From Cloacimonetes bacterium UBA5284 (GTDB lineage: Bacteria > Cloacimonadota > Cloacimonadia > Cloacimonadales > Cloacimonadaceae), in assembly GCA_002410505.1 (NCBI GenBank), contig DHSO01000013.1, positions 1 to 28,058 of the forward strand: a DNA stretch of 28,058 nucleotides. Reading direction: 5' to 3'. Under the pieces are notes generated by a model, which was given only the letters and a program-made list of their open reading frames with translations, was not told the origin of the DNA and made no database searches. Shown here in pieces: positions 1 through 6,517 of the stretch. The first letter of the stretch is position 1. Each line of letters begins with the position of its first letter. A program made the translations under genes and the position numbers.

Positions 1-31
1 CGGGTGTATTGTTCAACGGTCTTATATAATT

Positions 32-574
32 ATGGTATTTGGAGATATGGAAGCTCAGTACATTCTTGGTCTAGGCTATTATCTTGGCGAAGGAGTTGAA
101 GCCGTATATTGGTTAGAACAAGCTGCTAATCAGGGAGATGCAGATGCCCAATATTATCTTGGTTTATGCTATTACTACGGCGAAGGCGTTGAAAAAAACT
201 CTGAGCAAGCCGTATATTGGTTCGAACAAGCTGCTAATCAGGGAGATGCAGATGCCCAATATTATCTTGGTGTAAGCTATGCCAACGGCGAAGGAGTTGT
301 AAAAAACTATAAGCAAGCCGTCTATTGGTACGAAAAAGCTGCTAATCAGGGCCATGCAGATGCCCAAAATAATCTTGGTGTATGCTATGAGTTTGGAAAA
401 GGCGTAGTTCAGAATTATCAAACTGCATATTTCTGGTATCTGCTTACTTCAGCTAATGGAATTGAGAAGGCGAAAGATAACATGGACAGAATTGCTCAAG
501 ATCTTAGCCCTTCACAACAAATCGAAATCCAGAACCGAGCTACTCGCTGGTTTGAAAACAACAACGGGCGATAG
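32..574 (+). CDS. Sel1-like repeat (TPR-like) protein, possibly 5' partial
   Basis: The protein is built from Sel1-like repeats of about 36 residues, with signature pieces such as AANQGDADAQYYLG and YGEGVEKN. Three and a half units are followed by a short helical tail (about residues 145-180). Sel1 repeats form alpha-alpha superhelices that bind protein partners; the partner here is unknown. The frame stays open from the ATG at 32 back to base 2 and no ribosome-binding site precedes that ATG, so the true start may lie outside the window. The first repeat lacks five residues (KNSEQ-type) that the second has, an in-frame 15-nt difference, and adjacent repeats are nearly identical in DNA with a 108-nt period. 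No signal peptide is visible in what is present. It is the only plus-strand gene here and has no functional link to its neighbours. Confidence 0.85.
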   Translation: MVFGDMEAQYILGLGYYLGEGVEAVYWLEQAANQGDADAQYYLGLCYYYGEGVEKNSEQAVYWFEQAANQGDADAQYYLGVSYANGEGVVKNYKQAVYWYEKAANQGHADAQNNLGVCYEFGKGVVQNYQTAYFWYLLTSANGIEKAKDNMDRIAQDLSPSQQIEIQNRATRWFENNNGR

Positions 575-692
575 ATAAAGGTTTGGAGATGACAATTTTA
601 TTAAAGCAAATGCTAAGGAACAGATCATAAGTAGGGGCTAATGAAGGATGACTCAGGAAGCACCGGCTAAAAAGATGGGATTAAAACTGGAA

Positions 693-750
693 GGGCTGAG
701 CATCAGAGAGTATCTGCTCTTCTGAGTCTCATGCTCCGGCAGGACAGCCC
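693..750. other. Imperfect long stem-loop, possible structured RNA
   Basis: Nested complementary blocks are visible: GGGCT (693-697) with AGCCC (746-750), GAGCAT (698-703) with ATGCTC (731-736), and CAGAGAG (704-710) with CTCTTCTG (717-724, one bulged base). The order is consistent with a single branched or bulged hairpin. It lies about 120 nt after the Sel1 stop codon and could be part of that transcript's 3' end. No known RNA family is recognised. Confidence 0.35.
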
Positions 751-773
751 CGAAGTCATAGGGATTCCGTAAA

Positions 774-825
774 AAGATGATAGGCGGCGGTTTTGTTACC
801 CCACAAAATCGCTGCCTATCATCTT
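774..825. repeat. 23-bp near-perfect inverted repeat (hairpin or terminator-like)
   Basis: Arms 774-796 and 803-825 match at 21 of 23 positions, with a 6-nt TACCCC loop. Read on the minus strand, the stem is followed by a run of five T, so it could act as a terminator in that direction. On the plus strand only a mixed ATCTTATTTGG follows, so termination of the Sel1 transcript is possible but weak. The stem is longer than a typical terminator, and a palindromic repeat element is an equally good reading. Confidence 0.5.
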
Positions 826-846
826 ATTTGGTATCTGCATTAGATG

Positions 847-898
847 TGCGGCTAAAAGCCGCAGCTACTCTAATTATGCGCCTGGAAGGCGCATCTAC
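847..898 (-). repeat. Pair of REP-like hairpins with GTAG headers
   Basis: Two short hairpins of identical geometry lie 30 bp apart. One has stem TGCGGCT/AGCCGCA (847-853/857-863); the other has TGCGCCT/AGGCGCA (877-883/887-893). Each has a 3-nt loop. On the minus strand each is preceded by GTAG plus one base (plus-strand CTAC at 865-868 and 895-898). A GTAG-type tetranucleotide next to a GC-rich hairpin is the hallmark of REP elements handled by RAYT (TnpA-REP, Y1 transposase-like) proteins. No RAYT gene is in the window. Confidence 0.6.
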
Positions 899-930
899 CT
901 AAGCCGCCGGCTATTTATGTAAACCGAAAT

Positions 931-1100
931 CAGGAAAGACCAGCTTTTTCAGATATTTCTCCCTGTATTGATGGCGTTTATCACTCCTTAATCAAGCGTT
1001 AATCAAGCGTTAATAATTAACGCTTGATTAACGCTTGATGACCACTTGATTAACACTGTCTACAGAGCTTACAGTTAGATTGGGAAATTGGTCTTTCCTG
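931..1100. repeat. Symmetric MITE-like element with central iteron palindrome
   Basis: A perfect 12-bp inverted repeat (CAGGAAAGACCA at 931-942, its complement at 1089-1100) bounds about 170 bp. The midpoint, 1015.5, coincides with the centre of a perfect 23-bp palindrome (991-1013 and 1017-1039, 3-nt TAA loop). Each arm of that palindrome carries two copies of the iteron ATCAAGCGTTA, and a degenerate further copy lies at about 1043-1053. The flanks between outer and inner repeats are not complementary. No target-site duplication was identified. Part of the left half (955-995) recurs at 28018-28058, so it is probably a dispersed element. A replication or protein-binding role for the iterons cannot be excluded. 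Confidence 0.5.
955..995 (+). repeat. Dispersed repeat, copy A
   Basis: These 41 bases align without gaps to 28018-28058 at 36 of 41 positions, sharing the core TTTCTCCCTGTATT and ATCAC. An AAAGACCA block lies 20-21 nt upstream of both copies (935-942 and 27997-28004). This is direct evidence for a repeat family of unknown full length. Copy A runs into the iteron palindrome. Confidence 0.7.
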
Positions 1101-1151
1101 GGATTTTAAGGATTTTTTTGGTTTTAGTGACAGCGGTAACCCTTTTAAGTA

Positions 1152-1190
1152 TACAGGCAAATGTCGGTCGGCATTTGCGGTCGGCCTGTA
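1152..1190. repeat. Bulged hairpin
   Basis: TACAGGC (1152-1158) pairs with GCCTGTA (1184-1190), and AAATG just inside pairs with CATTT, leaving an asymmetric bulge with a TCGGTCGG apical loop. There is no T-run on either strand, so it is not an obvious terminator. Confidence 0.35.
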
Positions 1191-1341
1191 ATGGTAAATA
1201 AAAAGACTACTTGAGGCGCATAAATGCGACCCATGTCTTTGGTAACGTGAGTTCGTGCATTGTTCCATTAAGTTGATTCTAGTGGATAAATCGGATCAGG
1301 ATTAGCCAGACATTTTTTTGGGTTAATAATCATTATCTTAT

Positions 1342-1429
1342 GCAACGCAATTTTTCAGCATAAGTCTGTTAAGTACATATAGGACTATTGTCCAAGCAAC
1401 AGTTATGCTAGAAATACTGTAAGTGTTGC
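1342..1429. other. Nested secondary-structure element, candidate structured RNA
   Basis: Four complementary pairs nest in order. GCAAC (1342-1346) pairs with GTTGC (1425-1429); AGCATAA (1357-1363) with TTATGCT (1403-1409); CTGTT (1366-1370) with AACAG (1398-1402); and GGAC (1382-1385) with GTCC (1390-1393) around a TATT loop. The middle two form one 12-bp helix with a 2-nt bulge. It matches no RNA class I recognise, and an attachment site or repeat remnant is also possible. Confidence 0.35.
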
Positions 1430-1471
1430 GTAAGAAGTAGATAAGCGCCCTATAGGGTGAAGTGAATTATG

Positions 1472-1506
1472 AAAAAAAGGCAGGTCTCCACAAAAGGAAA
1501 CCTGCC
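1472..1506 (-). terminator. Rho-independent terminator of the dksA-lspA operon
   Basis: On the minus strand a stem with perfect GGCAGGT/ACCTGCC ends, extended by TCC/GGA inside, is followed directly by seven T (plus-strand A-run 1472-1478). It lies about 25 nt past the stop codon of the small membrane protein gene, the last gene of the operon. Confidence 0.85.
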
Positions 1507-1530
1507 ATGATATAGTGTACTGCTATTAGC

Positions 1531-1809
1531 TTAATAGAAGAAGATTTTTATACCGATAGCGATGAGCAGAACGCTGTTTATGGTTAACCAGAGATATATC
1601 CGGTTAGCGATCTTTTCATATGTCTCGCGATTATATTGAATCTTCTTTTCCAAGCGTACAAGCATGTGCTCTATCGTTGCCATCTTTTCAGTACTATGGT
1701 CAGCTTTTCGGATGTTTCCATTATGGTTCAAATCTCTTTTGAAGTGTCTGATTAGCTCAAACAGGAGGGGTAGGTATGCGGGTATAAAACGTCTGAAACT
1801 GGCTGCCAT
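1531..1809 (-). CDS. Small single-pass membrane protein, function unknown
   Basis: This 92-residue protein is not recognised. About residues 43-70 form a charged, coiled-coil-like helix (HMLVRLEKKIQYNRETYEKI), followed by one strongly hydrophobic segment near 72-91 that ends almost at the C-terminus. It is therefore probably tail-anchored in the inner membrane with the helical part in the cytoplasm. The ATG at 1809 follows a good GAGGAG ribosome-binding site. It starts 10 nt after the stop of the PorV-like gene and is followed by a terminator, so it is the last cistron of the operon. Any role in envelope maintenance is inference from position only. Confidence 0.75.
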   Translation of the reverse strand: MAASFRRFIPAYLPLLFELIRHFKRDLNHNGNIRKADHSTEKMATIEHMLVRLEKKIQYNRETYEKIANRIYLWLTINSVLLIAIGIKIFFY

Positions 1810-1819
1810 TGTTTCTCCT

Positions 1820-2665
1820 CTAGAAATTGTAACCCAAGTTTATGAAGTGGGTTGGGGGAAGCACAGAGTGCATGGTATATGAATAGTCCAGAGACACGCC
1901 TTCCAATTCGAAAGTGGCTCCGGCTGAATATGTGGCCGGGTTTTGATGGACACCGGCACGAATATAGAATGGTTCGAACAATTTGGCTTCCACACCGCCC
2001 ATAAATTCGGTGGTCTGGGCGAAGTCTTTTTTTACTTCTACGGTGGTAGTTACGCCATCATAGGGGATGTACGATATGCCTAAAGCGAGTTTACTTGGCA
2101 GGACGATCTGGTTCTCAAATCCCATTTTGCTTTTGGTAAGATTGGTAACGGCGAAGCCGAGCTTAGTGCGGTTGTGCAAGAGAGCCGTGAGCCCCAGATC
2201 CAGGCCGAAAGCGTCGTCAGTATCATTGTCGTCATCAAAACGCAGGCCATAGTAATTGAGGTTGTAGCCGATGTTGATGGTTGAATGAATATCCTTTTGC
2301 AGAGTGAAGGCATGGGCCAGAGTAAAGATTTGGTCTATGTATAAGGTATAGTCTTCATAATCCACATCCATCATTCTGATGCCGGCACCCAAAGTACCCA
2401 GGCGCTTGGGCAATTGAAAGCCCAGTGCCAGAGTTTTAAATTCGGTGAATCTCTGTCCGTTTAACCGTGAGAATCCTATCTTGGCTTCATATTTTGTATC
2501 AGCGAGCCCGGCAGGATTGTAGAACATAGTGTTAAAATCGTCCGCCACACCGGTGAAAGCACCCCCCATACCACGCGCGCGCGCTGAGGGTTGATAGTCG
2601 TCAAATACGGCCAAGAGCATGGCACATGGGATCAGGATCAGGCTTAATAGTATTATCTTTTTCAT
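1820..2665 (-). CDS. PorV/UPF0164-type outer-membrane beta-barrel protein
   Basis: The N-terminus is a signal peptide (MKKIILLSLILIPCAMLLA). A motif typical of the UPF0164/PorV-PorQ family follows: ARGMGGAFTGVADD and then FYNPAGLA. The rest alternates short hydrophobic and polar strands as expected for an outer-membrane barrel, ending in NLGYNF with a terminal aromatic residue. The ATG at 2665 is preferred because GAGGGAG lies 6-7 nt before it; an in-frame ATG 15 nt upstream (2680) overlaps the preceding gene and lacks that spacing. In Bacteroidetes, relatives act in type IX secretion, but no T9SS core genes are seen here. The gene upstream encodes a secreted protein with a FlgD-Ig-like C-terminus, which makes a secretion or surface-attachment link plausible but unproven. 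Confidence 0.8.
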   Translation of the reverse strand: MKKIILLSLILIPCAMLLAVFDDYQPSARARGMGGAFTGVADDFNTMFYNPAGLADTKYEAKIGFSRLNGQRFTEFKTLALGFQLPKRLGTLGAGIRMMDVDYEDYTLYIDQIFTLAHAFTLQKDIHSTINIGYNLNYYGLRFDDDNDTDDAFGLDLGLTALLHNRTKLGFAVTNLTKSKMGFENQIVLPSKLALGISYIPYDGVTTTVEVKKDFAQTTEFMGGVEAKLFEPFYIRAGVHQNPATYSAGATFELEGVSLDYSYTMHSVLPPTHFINLGYNF

Positions 2666-2676
2666 GGTTATCTCCC

Positions 2677-4086
2677 TCATTTCAGGCGTGCTTTAATCAC
2701 GACAGGCTGTACCGTTTTGTAGCGTTTGCTGGTTTCGCGGTTGCTGACTTCGGCATGACAATAGTAAACACCCGGTTCCAAGCGTTTCATATTGCTGTCG
2801 CGTCCGTCCCATTGGACACTCTCAAATCCGGTGCTGCTTTCAAAATTCTTATGTACGGGAGTGGCTACCAATCTACCCTGGACATCATAGATGCGAATAA
2901 GGGCTCTGGAAAGAAAGCCGACTTTGGTACCGTATTCGATTATTAATTTTTCACCCATGGCCGGATCGAAAACGTTCTTACTGCTACTGGTGGTAGATAT
3001 TGACATAAATGCTATGGCTTCAGTTACTTTAACCACCAATGAACCAGAAGAAAGATTGTTTACGGGGGTATCTCCATATTTGAATTCGGAGATATTCACG
3101 CTGAGATTGCCAAATCCTTGCACAGTGAACGAGAGCTTGATTAGGATGTCTCCCAGATTTGCAGTCATGGTCTGATCCGCTTGATAATGAATGCGGATCT
3201 TACCCTGACCCAGATCGCTGATCTGGGGCCTTGTAAGGGTAAGTGTGCTGTCAAACACGACATCATTAAACTGAAGCCGGCCATTGTCAAACGACAAATC
3301 CATAGTATAGGAACTCACTTCCCAATCGGAGTTGATCATGCTTGTGCTAACATCCAGAATATAGCTCTCGCCAATTTGAGCATTGCCAATACTGGATATC
3401 TCTATGATGGAATTTTCAATCTTGTTCTCTTTGATCATATCCTGCATACTGCGGGGATTCAGCTTGTACCCTGCTGCAGTGTGCTGGTCTACAATACCTG
3501 TGATCTTGTGCCAGGTATCACCGATGTTGATGGTGGTTGCGGCGGCAATATTGAAAAAAATGTCATCTATCATAGATACAGCATTGCCGCTGGATACTTT
3601 CCATTGGCCATAAGAATCCGGAGTGGAAGTTACCGTAAGGTCATAGATACTAACCAGTACACCTTCCCATTGTTCGGAGATGCGATTGTTGTAAGGAACC
3701 TGTGCAGTGGTTAGATCAATCGCTGCTGGAACAGGATTGTTGTTTGAGATTATTTGAATATTCGTGGGCAAACTAAGCTCAGTAAGCCCGCTGTACTCAA
3801 TGATATCTCCGGTAGCGATAATTTCATCTCCAACAGAAACCTGAGCGGCAGAATTTCTTCCATACACATATAGACCGCTCCATGGACCACCACCGGGGTC
3901 GGCCATATAGAAACCGGTTCCCGGAATAACGGCAGTTACCACACCGGTAACATCTACAGTTTGACCTTCATAGGGTGAGTCCCCGCTGGCATTTTCCGTG
4001 TATTGAATATCATAGCAACTGAAGGGAACAGCCATAATCACAACCGCTATAGTCAGGGATAAAATACTGAGTATAATACCTTTCAT
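2677..4086 (-). CDS. Secreted OB-fold / cohesin-like / FlgD-Ig-like protein
   Basis: A signal peptide (about residues 1-20) is followed by an OB-fold region of the type found near extracellular nucleases and phosphoesterases (about 25-215; DIQYTENASGDSPYEG, then VDVTGVV and GFYMADP). No catalytic nuclease domain is visible. About residues 227-355 resemble a cohesin-like beta-sandwich. The last roughly 90 residues are a FlgD-Ig-like domain (RIYDVQGRLV, WDGRDSNMKRLEPGVYY), a common C-terminal module in Cloacimonadota, Fibrobacteres and related exported proteins and possibly a sorting or anchoring signal. Its start directly abuts the lspA stop, and the PorV-like barrel gene follows. It is probably an extracellular or surface binding protein; the ligand is unknown. 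Confidence 0.75.
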   Translation of the reverse strand: MKGIILSILSLTIAVVIMAVPFSCYDIQYTENASGDSPYEGQTVDVTGVVTAVIPGTGFYMADPGGGPWSGLYVYGRNSAAQVSVGDEIIATGDIIEYSGLTELSLPTNIQIISNNNPVPAAIDLTTAQVPYNNRISEQWEGVLVSIYDLTVTSTPDSYGQWKVSSGNAVSMIDDIFFNIAAATTINIGDTWHKITGIVDQHTAAGYKLNPRSMQDMIKENKIENSIIEISSIGNAQIGESYILDVSTSMINSDWEVSSYTMDLSFDNGRLQFNDVVFDSTLTLTRPQISDLGQGKIRIHYQADQTMTANLGDILIKLSFTVQGFGNLSVNISEFKYGDTPVNNLSSGSLVVKVTEAIAFMSISTTSSSKNVFDPAMGEKLIIEYGTKVGFLSRALIRIYDVQGRLVATPVHKNFESSTGFESVQWDGRDSNMKRLEPGVYYCHAEVSNRETSKRYKTVQPVVIKARLK

Positions 4087-4644
4087 TTATATCTCCTTGG
4101 TATGAATCTCTTCTTGAATATGCTCGGAGCTTTCATCTGTACTTGCAGCTTGAGCATCTTGGATAAAAAACATGTCAATCATCAGTAGGCAAACCGCGAT
4201 GAATATCGCACTGTCCGCAATATTGAAGATGGGGAATCTTTGCATAATAAAATCCGGAAAATCCACATTGATAAAGTCTGTCACTTCGCCGCGTATTACG
4301 CGGTCGATCAAGTTTCCCGAAGCTCCTCCCATCACCAATCCAAAAGCAACTACCTGGATGCGATGCGTGCTTTGATATAGCAGATACAGAATGAAGCCGA
4401 GAGCCAGAAGAGTGGTTGCTATAAAGAATATCCGGTTGATGAGATCGCTGGAAAAACCGATGCTGAATGCCGCACCGGTGTTGCTTACATGAGTCAGCAT
4501 GAAGGTGTCGCCAAATATATTGGAAAGAATAGGAATGCTGTGATGCAGATCAAGGTTGATTCTGATCAATAGCTTGCTAAACTGATCTGCCACAAGGATT
4601 ATGAACATGATCAGGTATGCAGGAGATGTCTTCACTTTTGTCAT
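4087..4644 (-). CDS. lspA: Lipoprotein signal peptidase (signal peptidase II)
   Basis: This inner-membrane aspartyl protease removes the signal peptide of diacylglyceryl-modified prolipoproteins. Four hydrophobic segments are visible, with the family motifs in order: D20-Q21 in the first helix, NTGAAF (55-60), GNLIDR (110-115), the catalytic Asp in TDF (D123) and the second in FNIADS (D144). A polar tail of about 22 residues after the last helix exceeds what the fold needs. The gene starts 6 nt after the stop of the dksA-like gene; no strong ribosome-binding site is visible, so translation is probably coupled. It would process the lipoproteins encoded elsewhere in this window (the Wza-like and OmpA/PEGA proteins). 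Confidence 0.95.
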   Translation of the reverse strand: MTKVKTSPAYLIMFIILVADQFSKLLIRINLDLHHSIPILSNIFGDTFMLTHVSNTGAAFSIGFSSDLINRIFFIATTLLALGFILYLLYQSTHRIQVVAFGLVMGGASGNLIDRVIRGEVTDFINVDFPDFIMQRFPIFNIADSAIFIAVCLLMIDMFFIQDAQAASTDESSEHIQEEIHTKEI

Positions 4645-4650
4645 GCTCGA

Positions 4651-5052
4651 TCAGCGTCTTTGCTTCCTCTTCTTGTCTTCCATCTTCTCTTTGCACTCAA
4701 TACAGAGCGTGGCATAGGGGATTACCTGTAGGCGGTTGTCCGGGATCAATTCTCCACACATTTCACATACTCCAAAGCTACCATCCTGGATGCGACGCAT
4801 GGCATCGTTTAAAAGGCGAATCTTTTCTCTCTCGCTTTCCATCATTTTTACAGTGTGTTCCATATAGTTTGTATCTGAACCCTGGTCGGCTTGATGGTAG
4901 GCATAGCTGGAGAGATCGCCGCTACTTTCGCGCGCACCAACGCTTTGCTCTTTGTTTATGTTTTCGATATACTGTACGCTTTCATTGAGCTCTTTGCGAA
5001 TAAGCTCTTCAAAGAGCTGCAATTTCTCTGCAGAAAGTGATTTCCTGACCAT
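4651..5052 (-). CDS. DksA/TraR-family zinc-finger protein
   Basis: The 133-residue protein has a helical N-terminal region (about 5-90) and a four-cysteine zinc finger (C96, C99, C117, C120) in the context GVCEMCGELI...LCIEC, as in DksA/TraR-family proteins that enter the RNA polymerase secondary channel. The DxxDxA tip motif of E. coli DksA is not evident; the HQADQGSDT segment resembles the shorter relatives of Firmicutes (YteA-like) and other phyla. ppGpp-type regulation should therefore not be assumed. ATG at 5052 with an AGGAG site about 7 nt upstream. It is the first gene of the operon that continues to lspA. Confidence 0.85.
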   Translation of the reverse strand: MVRKSLSAEKLQLFEELIRKELNESVQYIENINKEQSVGARESSGDLSSYAYHQADQGSDTNYMEHTVKMMESEREKIRLLNDAMRRIQDGSFGVCEMCGELIPDNRLQVIPYATLCIECKEKMEDKKRKQRR

Positions 5053-5093
5053 TAGATTCTCCTGTTATTAACTCTCATTTAATCTATTATTTC

Positions 5094-5122
5094 ATCCAAA
5101 AATAAAAGCATCAGTGTGTCAA
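5094..5122 (-). promoter_or_regulatory. Candidate promoter of the dksA-lspA operon
   Basis: On the minus strand a perfect TTGACA (5122-5117) is followed after 17 nt by TTGGAT (5099-5094), which keeps only part of the TATAAT consensus. It lies about 40 nt upstream of the dksA-like start and just past the purine nucleoside phosphorylase stop. The -35 is convincing and the -10 weak. Confidence 0.4.
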
Positions 5123-5130
5123 TAAAAATA

Positions 5131-5937
5131 TCACACATCCGCTATAAAGCCGGTGATGATTTGCTTTAAGTTTTGAGAAGCAACCTGGGCGTTGCGGCGA
5201 ATCTCTTCTTGAGAATGAGCAGCGCTGTGAAAGAGGTTGCTGTAGTTTGTTACGATAGAGTAGGCTACTACGCGCAATCCGGCGTGGCGTGCGGCGATTA
5301 TCTCGGGAACTGTGGACATACCCACCAGATCCGCGCCCATAGCGGCAAAAGCAGCGCATTCAGCTTTGGTTTCCAGGCTGGGTCCACTCACCGCGATATA
5401 TACTCCTTTATGAGTATCGATGTTTCGGTCCCGGGCAATCTCATCACAGAGTTGGCGATATTCGGGGTCGTAAAGCTCGTTTAGCGAAGGGAAACGCTCT
5501 CCTAATTCTTCGTCGTTTTCTCCAATCAAGGGATTGATGCCCATAAAATTGATGTGATCTGTAATTTGCACGATGGAGCCCGGGCTTAGTTCTTTCCTAA
5601 GACTACCGGCAGCATTGGTAAGCACGAGAGTTTTGATGCCCATGGCGGCAACAACTCTGGTAGGAAAGACCACTTGAGACATACTGTGTCCTTCATAATA
5701 ATGAAATCTTCCTTGCAAAAACATTATAGCCTTGCTACCACTTTTGGCGAGGATCAGATTGCCTTTATGAGAAGGAGCCGTGCTTTGTACAAAGCCGGGA
5801 ATCTCCGTGTAGGGAAGGCTGAATATTATATCGAATGTCTCTGCCATATCGCTGAGTCCGGTACCCAAAATGACTGCTACGGATGGTTTTTGAGGCAGCC
5901 TTTCATGCAGCCACCGCGCGGTTTCCCGGTAGTTCAT
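5131..5937 (-). CDS. Purine nucleoside phosphorylase (PNP, trimeric type)
   Basis: It catalyses phosphorolysis of purine nucleosides (typically inosine and guanosine) to base and ribose-1-phosphate in salvage. Family motifs run in order: phosphate loop GTGLSD (25-30), HKG (57-59), GRFHYYEG (76-83), NAAG (108-111), SGPSLET with the base-binding Glu (E189), MSTVPE (207-212) and the T230-N231 pair corresponding to the purine-binding Asn. The residues after TN are YSNLF rather than the usual MAAGI, a small deviation beside the active site. Length 268 is normal. Its ATG overlaps the stop of the divIVA-like gene (ATGA), indicating coupling, and tdk lies upstream in the same run, so both nucleoside-salvage enzymes are co-transcribed. 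Confidence 0.93.
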   Translation of the reverse strand: MNYRETARWLHERLPQKPSVAVILGTGLSDMAETFDIIFSLPYTEIPGFVQSTAPSHKGNLILAKSGSKAIMFLQGRFHYYEGHSMSQVVFPTRVVAAMGIKTLVLTNAAGSLRKELSPGSIVQITDHINFMGINPLIGENDEELGERFPSLNELYDPEYRQLCDEIARDRNIDTHKGVYIAVSGPSLETKAECAAFAAMGADLVGMSTVPEIIAARHAGLRVVAYSIVTNYSNLFHSAAHSQEEIRRNAQVASQNLKQIITGFIADV

Positions 5938-6503
5938 TTACTTGCTCCATTGTGGGTATGGGGTACAATGTCTTCCTTGATCTGTTTGAATTCAACATCC
6001 ATCAATTGTTCGGTATCCTTGCTAAGCAAGGGGTCTTTGCTGATACGATCCTGGAAGCTTTGCAGTTCCACCCGGAATTGCATGAGAAACTGGCGTTTTT
6101 GCTCCTTTATGGCCAGATACTGGTGCTCCAATACGCTGAGGTGTTGCTTGGCCTCATTGATGGCACGTTTGGCCTTTAGTTCTGCTTCATGAATGATGTT
6201 TTCCGCTTCTTTCCGGGCATTGGCAATGATGTCTGCTTTTGTCTTTTCAGCATACACCAGAGTGCGGCTGATCAGTTCTTCTCTGCGTTTGAGGTCTTCC
6301 ACAGCGGAGTTTGCAGATACCGCTTTTTGGGTTACTTCATCTTGCATCTGTTCACGGCGCACTAATTCTCGCTCTTGTTTTTTGAGCAGGTCCTCCAGTT
6401 CAGAAGCAATTTGCTCCAAGAAGGCATGTACTTCTTTTTTGTTATATCCGAACATTTGTCCGGAAAACTCCTGATGTCTGATATCCAATGGGAAAAGGGG
6501 CAT
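5934..6503 (-). CDS. DivIVA-domain coiled-coil protein
   Basis: The N-terminus (DIRHQEFSGQMFGYNKKEVH, then AFLEQIASELEDL) is a typical DivIVA domain, which in Gram-positives binds curved membrane and marks poles and septa. Residues of about 40-160 form a long, highly charged coiled coil rich in Glu, Lys and Ala, and the last 20-30 residues are a polar tail. A GGGAGG ribosome-binding site lies about 7 nt before the ATG at 6503. It sits directly after yggT, which echoes the yggT-divIVA pairing of cell-division clusters in many bacteria, so a role in division or growth-site organisation is likely, though the partner is unknown. Confidence 0.85.
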   Translation of the reverse strand: MPLFPLDIRHQEFSGQMFGYNKKEVHAFLEQIASELEDLLKKQERELVRREQMQDEVTQKAVSANSAVEDLKRREELISRTLVYAEKTKADIIANARKEAENIIHEAELKAKRAINEAKQHLSVLEHQYLAIKEQKRQFLMQFRVELQSFQDRISKDPLLSKDTEQLMDVEFKQIKEDIVPHTHNGASK

Positions 6504-6517
6504 TTGCGTTCCTCCCG

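Larger units (their letters stand above)
575..1471. other. Gene-free, palindrome-rich intergenic region
   Basis: About 900 bp between the Sel1 gene and the terminator of the opposing operon contains no reading frame with a ribosome-binding site and a recognisable protein. It holds several separately listed structures: an imperfect fold at 693-750, a 23-bp stem at 774-825, two REP-like hairpins at 847-898, a symmetric element at 931-1100, a hairpin at 1152-1190 and a nested fold at 1342-1429. A small palindrome, CCCTATAGGG, sits at 1448-1457. The density of inverted repeats suggests mobile-element remnants and/or structured RNA rather than degraded genes. Confidence 0.7.

Noticed and set aside
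991..1039. Replication origin iterons
   Set aside because: There are only two iterons per arm in palindromic arrangement, with no rep, dnaA or DnaA-box context nearby; a mobile or binding element is more economical.
931..1039. CRISPR array
   Set aside because: The short repeats are adjacent and inverted, with no spacers of regular length and no cas genes in the window.
1050..1268. A 72-codon minus-strand open frame in the intergenic region
   Set aside because: It crosses the end of the inverted-repeat element and a hairpin, its composition is unlike the neighbouring proteins, and no convincing ribosome-binding site was found.
1342..1429. Integron attC site
   Set aside because: The ends do not fit the RYYYAAC / GTTRRRY core sites and there is no integrase or gene cassette array.
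5131..5937. Inactive purine nucleoside phosphorylase because of the altered TN-YSNLF segment
   Set aside because: All main phosphate, ribose and base contacts (GTG, HKG, GRFH, E189, T230-N231) are kept; the change is after the key Asn.
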